From positions 496,001 through 560,000 of the forward strand of contig JABTTQ020001782.1 of the NCBI GenBank assembly GCA_016081115.2: a stretch of DNA of 64,000 nucleotides, written 5' to 3'. The notes below the pieces were generated by a model. The model did not search any database. It saw only the letters and a list, made by a program, of their open reading frames with translations, and was not told the DNA's origin. This stretch comes from Rehmannia glutinosa. Lineage: Eukaryota; Streptophyta; Magnoliopsida; Lamiales; Orobanchaceae. Made by a program: the position numbers and the translations under genes. This document shows positions 1 to 10,546 of the stretch, in pieces (position 1 is the first letter of the stretch; the number at the start of each line of letters is the position of its first letter).

Positions 1-76
1 GAGCCTGCATACGAATCTTCCAGTCATCAAACTCTTCCACAGTGAACATTGGAATACGAGTTAGATTTGCTTCCAT
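1..76 (-). pseudogene. Copia family A gag, 5' end (runs off window)
   Basis: Only the first 25 codons of a Ty1/copia Gag lie in the window; the rest continues to the left. The start ATG is at 74-76 on the minus strand and the frame reads MEANLTRIPMFTVEEFDDWK and onward without a stop. The related plus-strand copy at 20627 begins almost identically (MEAILTRIPMFTVEEFDD), which fixes the start and family. Gag forms the virus-like particle that packages the element RNA in the cytoplasm. It lies just downstream of the primer binding site at 191-202 and the LTR at 205-1756, as expected for a 5' end. Confidence 0.8.
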
Positions 77-190
77 GATAATAACTTTGTTTTTAAAGAT
101 GAAAGACTTTGAAAACACAAGTGTTAAATCTTTTGAAAAAGATTTGAGATCTAGTTCAATAACCAGTACGGAAGGACCAATGAACCAACC

Positions 191-202
191 GCTCTGATAC
201 CA
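191..202 (-). other. Primer binding site, copia family A
   Basis: The minus strand reads TGGTATCAGAGC, complementary to the 3' region of initiator tRNA-Met as in many plant copia elements. It lies 2 bases inside the LTR edge and about 115 bases upstream of the gag start at 76. This sets the LTR boundary and shows that the element points left. Confidence 0.85.
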
Positions 203-204
203 CG

Positions 205-1756
205 TGTAGGTCCTATGGGGTGTGGTGTAAGGTTTAGAAGGGGGGTTGAATAAGCCTTACCAAATTTTCACTTTTAGTCTTTTTAAGAATTTCAACAGAG
301 TTGACTCAACTCAGTTGTGTCCTTGGGGGACAGCTAGGTTGGCTATCTTCAGCTAAGTTACCCACTCAGATTCGGACCGAAATTTGTTGATAGTATAACT
401 GGCGCGTCGCCTAACACTTAACTTTAGTTGATTTGGTTTTTAACAGCGGAAGACTTAACACCCTTTGATTGATTAAAGCTCGTTTTTATCACTTGTTTTA
501 GCACTTGTTATTAAATCAGTCGGATAGCAAATTAACTTAACAACAAATATGAAAAATATAAACAAGTAAATGTTGAACGTAAATGACACAAGTAATTTTA
601 TAGTGGTTTGATGATGTTGTAATTCCTCTAATCCACTCTTCTCCAACTCCTGGAGGAATCCACTAGGTAACAGATCAAGTTACAAAGTAGTTCTCAGTCT
701 GGAGATAGCCTTGATCACACATTTGGCTTCTCATGTGACTCAGCTTCTTCACAAGACAGTTGCCTTGCTACTTCAGCTCCCTTCAAGTCTTTGGATTTAA
801 TCACACAACCCTCCAACAAACTTGAATCTCCTGGTTCGACCTTGAACCTTCCTACAACTCCTTCAACTTGGAGAGTAGACCCCTTTTTGTCCTTTAAACG
901 ATTCCTCTTCAACTGGTTGAAGTAATCTTTCCTTCACATCATGTGTTGGATTGAGTTCCTTCGATTTTTAGGCATGAGGAATTTTCTAGATAAGCTTGAG
1001 AATATTGCAGGTTAAACTTGCTTGATAATTGCTTGATTCGTTCGTGCTAGATTCAAGTTTTCTTTTCTCAAATGCTTCCTCAGCCTTTTATAGTGCTCAT
1101 TTGAAAATTTGTCCGTTGAAGAGATAGGCTATTTTCAAATGACACTTCTTGTTCGTTGGCTTGTCTTTTCTTGGTCTGCAGCACTTGTGATGTTGACCCT
1201 TCCTCGTATTAAATGGCTCTGCAGCTTTACAGGGTCTGACACAAGCTTCAGTGTTTCCCATTGGCTTATTCCTTTTGCATGTTTCTGGGCCAAACACTTT
1301 AAGACCTGGCAGCTTGGACATATTACTATATTGAGTAATATTCTTGACTTCCTTCCAACGGATCAATGTCAGTTGTCTTGACTTGACTGCTGCCTTTACC
1401 CCTTGTGACTTGAGTCTGCTCCAATCATAAGAATGACTCAACTGTCACTTCAACTGTTAGATTTCGCTCCTTTTATTGACTTGATTGACACTTCCTCAAA
1501 CTTCACACAGTTGTTCCTCATCTGGCTCTCCTTCAGTCGAGTCCTTGTCTTCCTTCTTGGCCATACTCAGCTGACACACAACAGAGTCTTCACTCTAGTC
1601 TGCAGTTGACTTCTTGCATTCTTGACTTAGTTGACTTCACTCAGCTCTTTCAGTCCTATCTATTACAACATAGAATTACAAGAAAAATAGGATGCCAACT
1701 TCCTAGTCTAAGTTTTACATGGTATCATCAAAATCTAACAAATAAATTTCCTAACA
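205..1756 (-). repeat. 5' LTR of copia family A
   Basis: This is a 1552-bp LTR starting TGTTAGG and ending CCTACA on the minus strand (canonical TG...CA). It aligns by eye with the LTR at 19028-20501 and the solo LTR at 21896-23467. Shared landmarks are the Tat-like string CTCGTATTAAA, the TATA-like CTATAAAAGG (minus strand, about 1083-1092), and the segment around 201-300 with the PBS beside it. The open frames inside it (for example 1097-1441 and 1109-1381) are non-coding by-products. Confidence 0.85.
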
Positions 1757-1812
1757 GCTGAGCTATCATCAGAAGACTCTCAGCCAAGTGCGACAACCAA
1801 GTCTTTCAGAAG
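1757..1812 (-). repeat. Fragment of the target of the Athila insertion (left flank)
   Basis: This short sequence is continuous with 8224-8450 once the 1818-8218 element and its ACTAA duplication are removed. Both sides share strings such as TCAGAAGACT / TCAGAAGAAT. The continuation ends in a copia-like LTR edge beside a polypurine tract, so the target was probably another copia LTR. Confidence 0.45.
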
Positions 1813-1817
1813 ACTAA

Positions 1818-3063
1818 TGTTAAGTTGGTTTTATACCAATAAATTGAGTATTCTAGACTAGGATTTTGCATTGTTTTTGGGTGTTTTAGAGTCTTTTGAG
1901 TCTATTTTATTTCACTAGTTGTCGTTAGAGAGTCGATACAGGTTTTAGTAGCTGAAATTGATCACAAATGATGAAAAAACATGGTTAGAAGGAAGAAAGC
2001 GTGTTTGAAGAAGAGAAAATGGAGAAAAGGTCACTCAGGGCCACAACGTTGTTGTGCCGGTTGGGCTTATTGCAGCCGCAAGGCGTCGGGGAGTAGGCGA
2101 GAAGAGCGGCTGGCCGTAGCTATGGTGCGTTCGGAGCGCCACAGCGCATGTAGGAGGCCGGGTTTTACATTTTTTTCTATTTTCTGGTCTTTCGATGATC
2201 TTGGGCCTATAAATCCAACTAATGACGCAAGAACAAGGGTCGGCCATTATTTTGAGCACAACACAAGGCAAGAAACATGGAGCGAGGGTTCGGGACGACA
2301 ATTATAGGCATCTCTCATCTGGACGCAGAGAGGATTTCTTCTCTTCTCTTTTAATTCCTTCTTTGTCGATCTTTGAGATGTATAATTACTTTTAGATGAG
2401 TTTTTAAACATCCATCATGAGCTAAACCTATTTTCTTGGGGATTGATGTAACTTTCGTTTGGACCTATGTTTTGATTTTCAGTTTATTAGATTCGCATGT
2501 TATTAAATCTATTTGTGCCATTTGAATTTATTGCATCTGAATTATCTGATCAATAGTTTAGATTATTTGGCGTGTTCGATTTGACACTGGAGAGAGGTAA
2601 TTGAACGCTTGACCATAGAATAGCATAACCTAGGGTTTCATAGAAATGAGAAGTTTATGAATCTTTTGAAGCCTGTGATAGAATATTCATCGAGCACATT
2701 AAGGTTTTATTTATGATTTTTATAGATATATTGAAATCAGGATTGAAACCTAGAATCACTTGCCACTCGAGAGAGAAAGTGATAAACGGTAGGAATATTG
2801 GGCTTATAGATTAATAATATGTGATTAATAAACTGGATTGAAATCATAGGGGATAACTAGGTGAATCAACCCTTTAGAATTCATATCTATTAAGTGTTTC
2901 ATAAATTGTCTAAATGAACTTTTTAGTTTAATTTTAGTTTTTTTTTTAGTTTAAAACTCATCTCTTTTCGATTATCTAGATATAATTAAGCTATCATAAT
3001 TATAGTACTTAATAAAAAATTCGATATCAATCCCTGTGGAGACGATAACCCCACTTCTAAATC
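1818..3063 (+). repeat. Left (5') LTR of Athila-like element, 3' end truncated
   Basis: It begins TGTTAAGTTGGTTTTATA and matches 6861-8100 closely along its whole length. A TATA box (TATAAAT, 2208-2214) follows a CG-rich palindromic segment. The last roughly 45 bp of the family LTR, ending TTCTCGAACA in the right copy, are absent here, so the deletion that removed gag-pol started inside this LTR. Confidence 0.85.
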
Positions 3064-3891
3064 CATTGGAGCTCCAACTTGATGATTTTCTGACAAAGTC
3101 TGGCTGAAGACTGTAAACTTAGCGCTTCTTAGGAGGCAACCCAAGCCCTTTTATTGCTTTAGTAGTTGTTAAAATAGTCTAGAAGTTGCTTTTGTTTTAT
3201 CGCATCATAGTAGTATTTTGTTTTTGCATTTTTAGGATTAGTGAGTTACATCATACCCCGTAACCCCCTGTTGAGGCGCGTTGCAGCGCACGACCATCTC
3301 CAGGCCCTTATTTCAACGTCCTCAAGTTCAGTTTTTAAAACATAACATTCTCCCTCCTTGGCCTAGTGAGCGATGGGAAACACCAAATCCCCACCAAAAT
3401 ACACACAACACCCACTCAATCTTCACAAGGAAGCTCTCTCTTACATCACACACCATCTTCACTTTCTCCAATCATCAATTGGTAAGTTTGTTTCCTTTCA
3501 AACCCCTCCCCATGGTTTTCACCCTAGTTCTCTATTTGGTATTATTGGTTTGTGTTGGTTTGGGATAATTGTTGTTGATTGTTGGATTGTGGATTGAATG
3601 TTCTTGCTAGAATTAGGTTTTGGTATTGAATTTTGGGATGGAATTGCATTATAAAATGCATTTACCATCTTCTCCCAAATTCTTGCATATAATGTGTTTT
3701 ATCAAATGCCCAATGACATTTTCACATTGTTGAGTATCATTTCGCATATTTATGCTTGTCTTCTCGACATGAAGTTACTTCTTCCACTTGGGTGTATTTT
3801 GTATTTACCTTGATTGTCGATTTCTCACCCCTCACCGATTTTCATGTTTCCACCTGTTTTGCTTTAGTGTCTCTTTTGCTAGGTTACAAAT
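3064..3891 (+). other. Post-pol region of Athila-like element
   Basis: No gene is visible. The start (about 3095-3160) matches the conserved segment that follows pol in Athila-type elements: GCTGAAGACTGTAAACTTAG, then AGGAGGCAACCCAAG. The same segment recurs in inverted orientation near 60255-60295, in the second Athila-like element. The rest is AT-rich leader for the extra ORF, with one GTTGCAGCGCACG string near 3281. The open frames at 3281-3568 and 3373-3597 have no family resemblance. Confidence 0.6.
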
Positions 3892-5613
3892 ATGGTAAGG
3901 ACCAAGGGCAAAGGCAAGCAAAAGGCATCTACCTCTGACGAATATGACACCGCTCGATTTCTTAGTACGGAGGCACAAAAGCGCTTCTAAGGAAAATTGA
4001 TGACTCGTAGTATAAATGTCAAACGGGGGTTCCAACCAGGTCCGCAAGATGGGCATCTCCAACGTATGATCCGTGAGCGACATTGGAAACAGTTGTGTGC
4101 CCAACCTCCACATTACGCCCCAATTCTTGTTAAAGAATTCTACGCCAATGCCAGTGACCCCTCAGAGGAACCCACAGACAGTGGCGGATTCAGAACTTTG
4201 AAAATGGGGGCACGATATATATTAAAAAAGAAAGCACATAGATATTATTTAATATTTAAGGTCGTACAACAAAACATTGTTTAATATTTTACAAAAGTTG
4301 ATTGTGTAACAATAATGAAAAAATAATTCCCATATATGAAAGAACTAATTTTTTTTTGAGTACATATAAAAGAACTAATTAGAGTAATTAAGAAAATAAG
4401 AGACAACAAAACATAGTTTTTGTAATATTATTATTTTATTAGATTTAATTTTTGGATACTTTCACTTTTTGCATATTATGTCATGTATTTTATTTATTCA
4501 CGTTCTTAAACCAATTTTTTATTTTTTCAAATTTTATTGGGGATTTGTTATTTGAAATTTCTCATTATGAATGTAAAATCGGGGTACAAATTTATTGTTA
4601 TTATTTTTTATCTAAAGATTATTGTTAGAAATTTAGAAAATTGGGGGTACACTTGTACCCCCATAGTCCCATGTAGATCCGCCTCTGTCCACAGAGGTCT
4701 TCCTACGCCGCGAGCGAGTCTCTTACGACCCCGAGGCTATTCGGTAGTATTACTCATTACCAGAGTTTGACCACCGACCATACACCGAGTTTATTTCAGA
4801 CCAGCCTGATCCAGATATGATCGTACAAGCGCTTTGTCGCCCCGACAAAGAATGGCACCGCTTTCGAGTCGATGGTAATGCTCTAGTCTTCTCCCACATG
4901 AAACTTAGTCGATATGGTCGTGCATGGTATCATTTCATATGCCATAATCTGATGCCGACCAGACACGTTAGTGATGTCACGCTGAACAGAGCCCATCTCC
5001 TCTATGTCATCATCCATGGCTTACAGTTCGATCCAGTTGTGATTATTTCTGCGTCCATCCACCAGGCCATTTGCCACCGTAGTACTGGGGGAATGTGTAT
5101 GTCAGCATTGACCTGTGGCTTGAGCCAACGAGAGGGTATCACTTGGGGGATCGACGAGCCATGGGAGCGCCTTAAGGGGGCCATTGATTTGGCTATCATT
5201 ACGATATAAAGATTAGGACGGCGGCATGCCTGAGCCTAAGGGCGAGGGATATATTGTTGACCCCACTCGCGCCCCTCCCGCAATTGCACCCGACATACCA
5301 GCACAGACACACAGTGTTGAGGTTATTTCTTATTCGACCAATGTTCAGTCTCATCCATCCGACTTCCAGGCCGACCCCCATGCATGAGTATTATCTACAG
5401 ATGCGGGAGATGAGGAGGGCGCGTCACTGCCTCGCAATTATATTTCAGGCAGAGGAGCGCCATAGAGCTGTGCGGGAAGAGTACAAGAATGAGCGCGACA
5501 GGGTCCTCGATCAGATATACAACCACATGTACCCACAGTACCCATTTCCACCACCACCACCACTGGGACCAGTCGCCTTCCTTCCACCACACGACTCTGA
5601 TGAGGAGCCTTAG
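3892..5613 (+). pseudogene. Extra ORF of Athila-like element (putative plant transposon protein type), broken
   Basis: The start is ATG at 3892 with a basic N-terminus (MVRTKGKGKQKASTS). The central part, about 4817-5190, resembles the 'putative plant transposon protein' family often annotated beside plant Ty3 elements (motifs WHRFRVDG, SRYGRAWYHFICHNLMPTRH, AHLLYVIIHGLQFD). The C-terminal part (5390-5613) has a charged, probably coiled-coil stretch and then a proline run (PPPPPLGP). The frame is destroyed by an in-frame stop at 3988, a MITE at 4179-4687, a stop near 4740 and a frameshift after 5209. A homologous ORF with the same proline-rich end lies on the minus strand at 58440-59724. The molecular function of this family is unknown to me; it is not reverse transcriptase, protease or integrase. 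Confidence 0.65.
4179..4687. mobile_element. hAT-type MITE
   Basis: A 509-bp AT-rich insertion with terminal inverted repeats CAGTGGCGGATTCAGAAC and CAGAGGCGGATCTACATGGG (right end read on the minus strand). It is flanked by an 8-bp duplication, CCCACAGA (4171-4178) and TCCACAGA (4688-4695), with one C/T mismatch. The 8-bp duplication and CAGNGGCGG ends suit a non-autonomous hAT element. It has no coding capacity and interrupts the extra ORF. Confidence 0.8.
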
Positions 5614-6846
5614 CTCCTCGGCTATTAGGAAAGTCATTTTCTCACCTCTCCATTGGGGACAATGTCGTTATCAGTTTGGGGGGTGTAGTCTGTATTTATT
5701 TATTGAGTTTAGTATTGAGTCAAAAAAAACAAAAAAAGAGTCTGGAGTCGAGTCATTTGTGTAACTGTAAAACTGCATGACTACGTGAATTTATTGAATA
5801 TGAGTTGAACGGTCAAAAGAGTATGTGTTTGAGTTGTGATCTACTTTTATTCCCATTTATTCCATCTATGTGCTTGACTCTGTTGATTTATTTGTAGACG
5901 ATTTATGTGATTGGGTGTTTACTAAATGATCCCACCATATTCTAGAACTTGTCTGAACACTAGTCGAGGCGAAATCCTAGGTGAAGTAACATTAAGGAAG
6001 TGATTTAGGTCATTTTCTAACAGTTAGAGCCAAAAATGCCTACCTTTGTATTATATATTATCCCTATGGTCCCCCTTTGAGCCTTGTAAACCCATTTCTT
6101 TGGCAGCCAATCTAATACCCAGAGCCTACATGTGAAAATCCCAATTGCCCCTCACTCATGCACACAGGTTATAGAAAGATGTTGAAGGTTGAGGATGGGT
6201 ATGATGAACAGGGTATATGTTTAATTGCCTGAAGTTGCTCGAGAAGTGAAAATATTAAACCCCATGTAGAAAGTATGCTAAAGATTAAGTTTGGGGGCTT
6301 CAAGAAAAAAAAAAGAAAATAATCAGCGGGACTGAAGGTTCATGAAGTGCGAACAAGGGAAATGTCAGAAAGTGAAGGTTGGATATTAACTAGTTATTTA
6401 AAAGAGTTGATAATTGTGTGTTTGGGTGATTTGAGCCACATAATCCCATATTTTCCTACCTTACCCTAAGCCCACATTACAAGCTTTGAAAGTCCTAATG
6501 ATCCTTGTGTTACATTAGCCTACATTAGTGGAGATAAATGTGAAAGACAAGCCTATGGAGCCCGGTAAGCATAACACTTTTATATTCCTGGATCATTTTG
6601 AAAAATACTTGATTGCGTGAATTTATCGAAAAAAAGGAAAATGAGTTGGCATGAACATTCCACACTCATGATCACATTGTTAAAACGCATGCTTGATTGA
6701 TAGTGAAACAAATTATGAGAAGAATGAGCTTGGTTGTGAAGTTCTGCAGTTGGTCTGTTCAAGTCAGTTGTTGATATTTCTGTTTTCATCATGTCTTTTG
6801 TTTTTCTAGAGTCAGTATAGAGTGATTGAGGACAAGCAAAAGTCTA
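5614..6846 (+). other. 3' untranslated region of Athila-like element
   Basis: No gene is seen. The segment is non-coding and AT-rich, with an A-run near 6305-6320. It leads to the polypurine tract at 6847-6860. The open frame at 6580-6792 on the minus strand is not supported by any similarity I recognise. Confidence 0.5.
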
Positions 6847-6860
6847 TGTATGGGGGTATT
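6847..6860 (+). other. Polypurine tract before right LTR
   Basis: TGTATGGGGGTATT lies immediately before the TG of the right LTR and would prime plus-strand DNA synthesis. The second Athila-like element has nearly the same tract (GGGGGTATT read on the minus strand at 57007-57019), linking the two as one lineage. Confidence 0.8.
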
Positions 6861-8218
6861 TGTTAAGTTGGTTTTATACAAATGAATTGAGTATTCTAGA
6901 CTAGGATTTTTGCATTATTTTTGGATGCTTTAGAGTCGTTTGAGTCTATTTTATTTAATTAGTTGTCTTTAGGGAGTCGATACAGGTTTTGGTGCCGAAA
7001 TTGATCAAAAATGATGAAAAAAATGTTAGAAGGAAGAAAGAGTGTTTGAAGAAGAGAAAATGGAGAAAAGGTCACTCAGGGACACAACGTCGTAGCGCTA
7101 CCTCCCCCGCGCCGCAGCGCAGGGGGTCGAAATCTGGCAAAAGAGGTCCAGTTGAGCGCTGCAGCGCCCGGCCGGGAGCACTGCAGCGCACGTCGAGGAG
7201 TAGGCGAAGAAGAGTAGCGCCAGGGAGCGCCGCAGCGCACGTAGGAGACCAGGTTTTACAATTTTTCTATTTTCTGGGCTTTCGATGATCTTGGGCCTAT
7301 AAATACAACTAATGACGCACGGAACAAGGGTTGGACATTATTTTGGGCACAACGCAAGGCAAGAAACATGGAGCGTGGGGTTCGGGACGACAATTGAAGG
7401 CATCTCTCATCTGGACATAGAGAGGATTTATTTTCTTATCTTTTCAATTCCTTCTTTGTTTTCTTTGTCTATCTTTGAGGTGTATAATTATTTTTTGATG
7501 AGTTTTTTTAAATCCATCATGAGCTAAACCTATTTTTTCTAGGGGATTGATGTAACTTACGTTTGAACCTATGTTTTGATTTTCAGTTTATTAGATTCGC
7601 ATGTTATTAAATCTGTTTGTGCTATTTGAATTGATTTCATATGAATTATCTGATCAATAGTTTAGATTCTTTGGCGTGTTTGATTTGACACTCGAGAGAG
7701 GTAATTGAACGCTTGGCCGTAGAATAGCATAACCTAGGGTTTCATGGAACTAAGAAGTTTATGAATCTTTTGAAGCCTGTGATAGAATATTCATCAAGCA
7801 CATTAGGCTTTTATTTATGATTTTTATAGAGATATTGAAATCAGGATTGAAACCTAGAATCACTTGGCACTCGAGAGAGGAAGTGATAAACGGTAGGAAT
7901 ATTGGGCTTATAGATTAATAACGTGTGATTAATAAAATGGATTGAAAACATAGGGGATAACTAGGCGAATCAACCCTCTATAATTCATATCTATTAAGTG
8001 TTTGATAAATTGTCTAAACGAACTTTTTAGTTTAATTTTAGTTTTAGTTTTAGTTTAATCAAAATCCATCTCTTTCGATTATTTAGATAGAATTACGCTA
8101 TTATAATTACAGTACTTAGTATAAAATTCGATATCAATCCCTATGGAGACAATAACCCCACTTCTAAATCTATAATAAAACTTGACACCGTACGCTTGCT
8201 GTAAGAAATTCTCGAACA
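6861..8218 (+). repeat. Right (3') LTR of Athila-like element
   Basis: A full 1358-bp LTR from TGTTAAGTTGG to TTCTCGAACA, followed by the ACTAA duplication. The TATA box TATAAATA is at 7298-7305. Just upstream, 7085-7235 is CG-rich with repeated palindromic GCGCYGCAGCGC-like units. It matches the left LTR and the inverted solo LTR at 9182-10541. Confidence 0.9.
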
Positions 8219-8223
8219 ACTAA

Positions 8224-8450
8224 CAGCAGAGTCTATCAGAAGAATATGTCAAAAGACTCAAGCTTAAGTAAAAAGGGGTAAAACAGTTGAAGACCAAGTT
8301 ATCTGAAGAAGTTCGTTGCACCAAGTCCAAGGAAGTTACTTATTTTAGTAACAAGGATATGTATAAAACCTTATGCAAAAGGAATTAGCAAATGGAGTAT
8401 AAAGTATTCTAAGCATAATCCAATCTATATAATAAAATTCCTAATAATTT
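8224..8450 (-). repeat. Copia-like LTR remnant with adjacent polypurine tract
   Basis: The right flank of the ACTAA duplication ends in CAATAATTTCCCCC-like sequence. Read on the minus strand, a purine tract (AAAAAAGGGGG, about 8449-8461) is followed by TATTAGGAATTTTA. This resembles a decayed copia LTR start (TGTTAGGAA) after its polypurine tract. It would be the 3' LTR of a minus-strand copia whose internal region lies to the right. The beginning is uncertain because of the Athila insertion. Confidence 0.5.
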
Positions 8451-8634
8451 CCCCCTTTTTTATGATGCCAAAACTTTTTACAACATTTGTACATTGAATT
8501 TAAATAATTGAAAAGGAATATTGCAATTTTATTCACATCAACTTAGGCACTTACATTATATTGTGTATTTACAATGAATTGTAAAGTTGCAACAATTTTG
8601 ATATCTTCCCTCTATCTTCTTTGATCTCTGCCTC

Positions 8635-9176
8635 TTGCTCTTTTTTCAGCATCTTCTCTTTCAACTTGTCTCTTCCACTCAACTTCTCTTCGTTCATCTT
8701 CTCTTCACCGAGCTTCATGGAGACCAAGGCAAAGAGGCAATGAACCCTATTGGAGAAAGCGGTCTTCGTCAACTCCTATTGACAAATTTGGTCGAGAGGA
8801 CATTGTATTCCAAAAGAGATTCCTAGTGACGAAGGGCCATTATCCCACACATGTAGCAGATTCAGGAGATTCAGGAAAACGCGCCTTGATTCCAACAACC
8901 CCAGAGAACACATTTCGGAGTACGAATTTGGCCCCGAGATCGACAGTCAACTTGCATCTAAACTCAGAAGAGCATTCGGATATATGCTTGGGGAAATGGA
9001 AGAAATTGAACATGGTTTTTCACGTCTATGCCAGCACATTAACTACTATGATGCCCACTTGAGCAGTGAGATCCGATGCGTTTTGTTGAAAATCAAGGAA
9101 TGGGTGGATGAAACTCAAGCTCTTCGTAGGGAGCAGATTTGGAGTTTCAAACGCATATACAATAAGTTGCTTATAT
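8635..9176 (+). pseudogene. Unrecognised plus-strand gene, 5' part (split by solo LTR)
   Basis: I do not recognise the protein. The reading frame with the best coding character runs to 9176 and includes REHISEYEFGPEIDSQLASK and then a helical, charged stretch (RRAFGYMLGEMEEIEHGFSR, DETQALRREQIWSFKRIYNK). Frameshifts occur upstream, so several short frames cover it. It continues at 10547, on the other side of the solo LTR, where the 5-bp duplication GGGGT allows the two halves to be matched. It lies just inside a minus-strand copia 3' end, so it is antisense to that element. Confidence 0.4.
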
Positions 9177-9181
9177 GGGGT

Positions 9182-10541
9182 TGATCGAGAAATTCTTACC
9201 GCAAGTGTACGGTGTCAAGTTTTAGTATAGATTTGAAAGTGGGGTTATCGTCTCCACAGGGATTGATATCAAATTTTATACTAAGTACTGTAATTATAAT
9301 AGCTTAATTCTATCTAGATAATCGAAAAAAGATGGACTTTGATTAAACTAAAAAAATAAAACTAAAATTATGCTAACAAATTCGTTCAGACAAAATATCA
9401 AACACTTAATGGATATGAATTCTAGAGGGTTGATTCACCTAGTTATCCCCTATGTTATCAACCCAGTTTATCAATCACACGTTATTAATCTATAAGCCCA
9501 ATATTCGTACCATTTATCACTTTCTCTCTCGGGTGCCAAGTGATATTAGGTTTCAATCCTAATTTCGATATCTCTATAAAAGTCATAAAACCCGAATGCC
9601 CGCAATGAATATTCTATCACAGGCTTCAAAAGATTCATAAACTTTGCAGTTCTGTGAAACCCTAGGTTATGCTATTCTATGGCCAGGCGTTCAATTACCT
9701 CTCTGGAGTGTCAAATCAAACACGCCAAACAAACTAAATTATTGATCAGATAATCCAGATGCATTCAATTCAAATAGCATAAATATATTAGATAACATGT
9801 GAATCTAATAAACTGAAAATCAAACATAGGTTCAAATTTAAGTTACATCAATCCCCTAGAAAAATAGGTTTAGCTCATATTGGATGTACAAAAACCCATG
9901 AAGAAGTAATTATACATCTCAAAAATCGACAAAGAAAACAAAGAAGGAATTGAAAAGAGAAGAGAAGGAATTCTCTCTGTGTCCTGATGAGAGATGCCTT
10001 CAATTGTCATCCCGAACCCTAGCTCCGTGTTTCTTGCCTCGCGTTGTGCTTAAAATAATATTCGACCCTTGTCCCATGCGTCATTAGTTGTATTTATAAG
10101 TCCAAAATCCGCCAAAAGCCCAAAAAAATAAAATATAAGTCATTTCGCCCAGGCCGCTGGGCGCTAAGGAATAATCGCTTGGCGCTAAGCGCTAATCGCC
10201 GCACATCTTCGGTCGCGCGCTATGACGCTACATGACTACTGGCGCTAATGAATACTCGAGCCTATACAATTTTGGCACCGTCTTTGTGCGGGCATTTGGG
10301 TGAGGCCTTGTCGTTGTTGCTTTATGTAATATTTTTCCGCTTTTCTCATCCTTAAGTGCGATTTCCTCCTTCCAAACACGTTTTTCATCATTTTCATCGT
10401 CCTTCGGCTACCATAATCTGTATCGACTCCCTAATAATAATTAATGAAATAAAATGGACTCAAATGACACTAAAACATCCAAAAACAACGCAAAATCCTA
10501 GTCTAGAATACTTAATACATTAGTATAAAACCAACTTAACA
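9182..10541 (-). mobile_element. Solo LTR, Athila-like (same family as 1818-8218)
   Basis: A 1360-bp inverted copy of the LTR at 6861-8218, reading TGTTAAGTTGG to TTCTCGATCA on the minus strand. It is flanked by the target duplication GGGGT (9177-9181 and 10542-10546). No internal sequence remains, so it probably arose by recombination between the two LTRs of a full element. TATTTATA at 10091-10098 is the inverted TATA box. It splits the unrecognised plus-strand gene. Confidence 0.9.
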
Positions 10542-10546
10542 GGGGT

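Larger units (their letters stand above)
1818..8218 (+). mobile_element. Athila-like Ty3/gypsy element, gag-pol deleted, both LTRs and TSD present
   Basis: This is a 6.4-kb insertion bounded by two direct LTRs (1818-3063 and 6861-8218) and by the 5-bp target duplication ACTAA at 1813-1817 and 8219-8223. The left LTR stops about 45 bp short of the right LTR's 3' end. It runs straight into sequence typical of the region after pol in Athila-type elements (GCGCTTCTTAGGAGGCAACC near 3123). The primer binding site, gag and all of pol are therefore missing. What remains is the 3' half: an extra ORF (3892-5613), a long untranslated segment and a polypurine tract (TATGGGGGTATT) directly before the right LTR. 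The element cannot move on its own and would need proteins from a relative. A 509-bp hAT MITE sits inside the extra ORF. Confidence 0.85.

Noticed and set aside
1981..2307. Basic proteins at 1981-2307 and 6989-7288 as genes
   Set aside because: Both lie at the same place in the two LTRs of the Athila-like element, in the promoter segment with CG-rich palindromes; they are chance frames.
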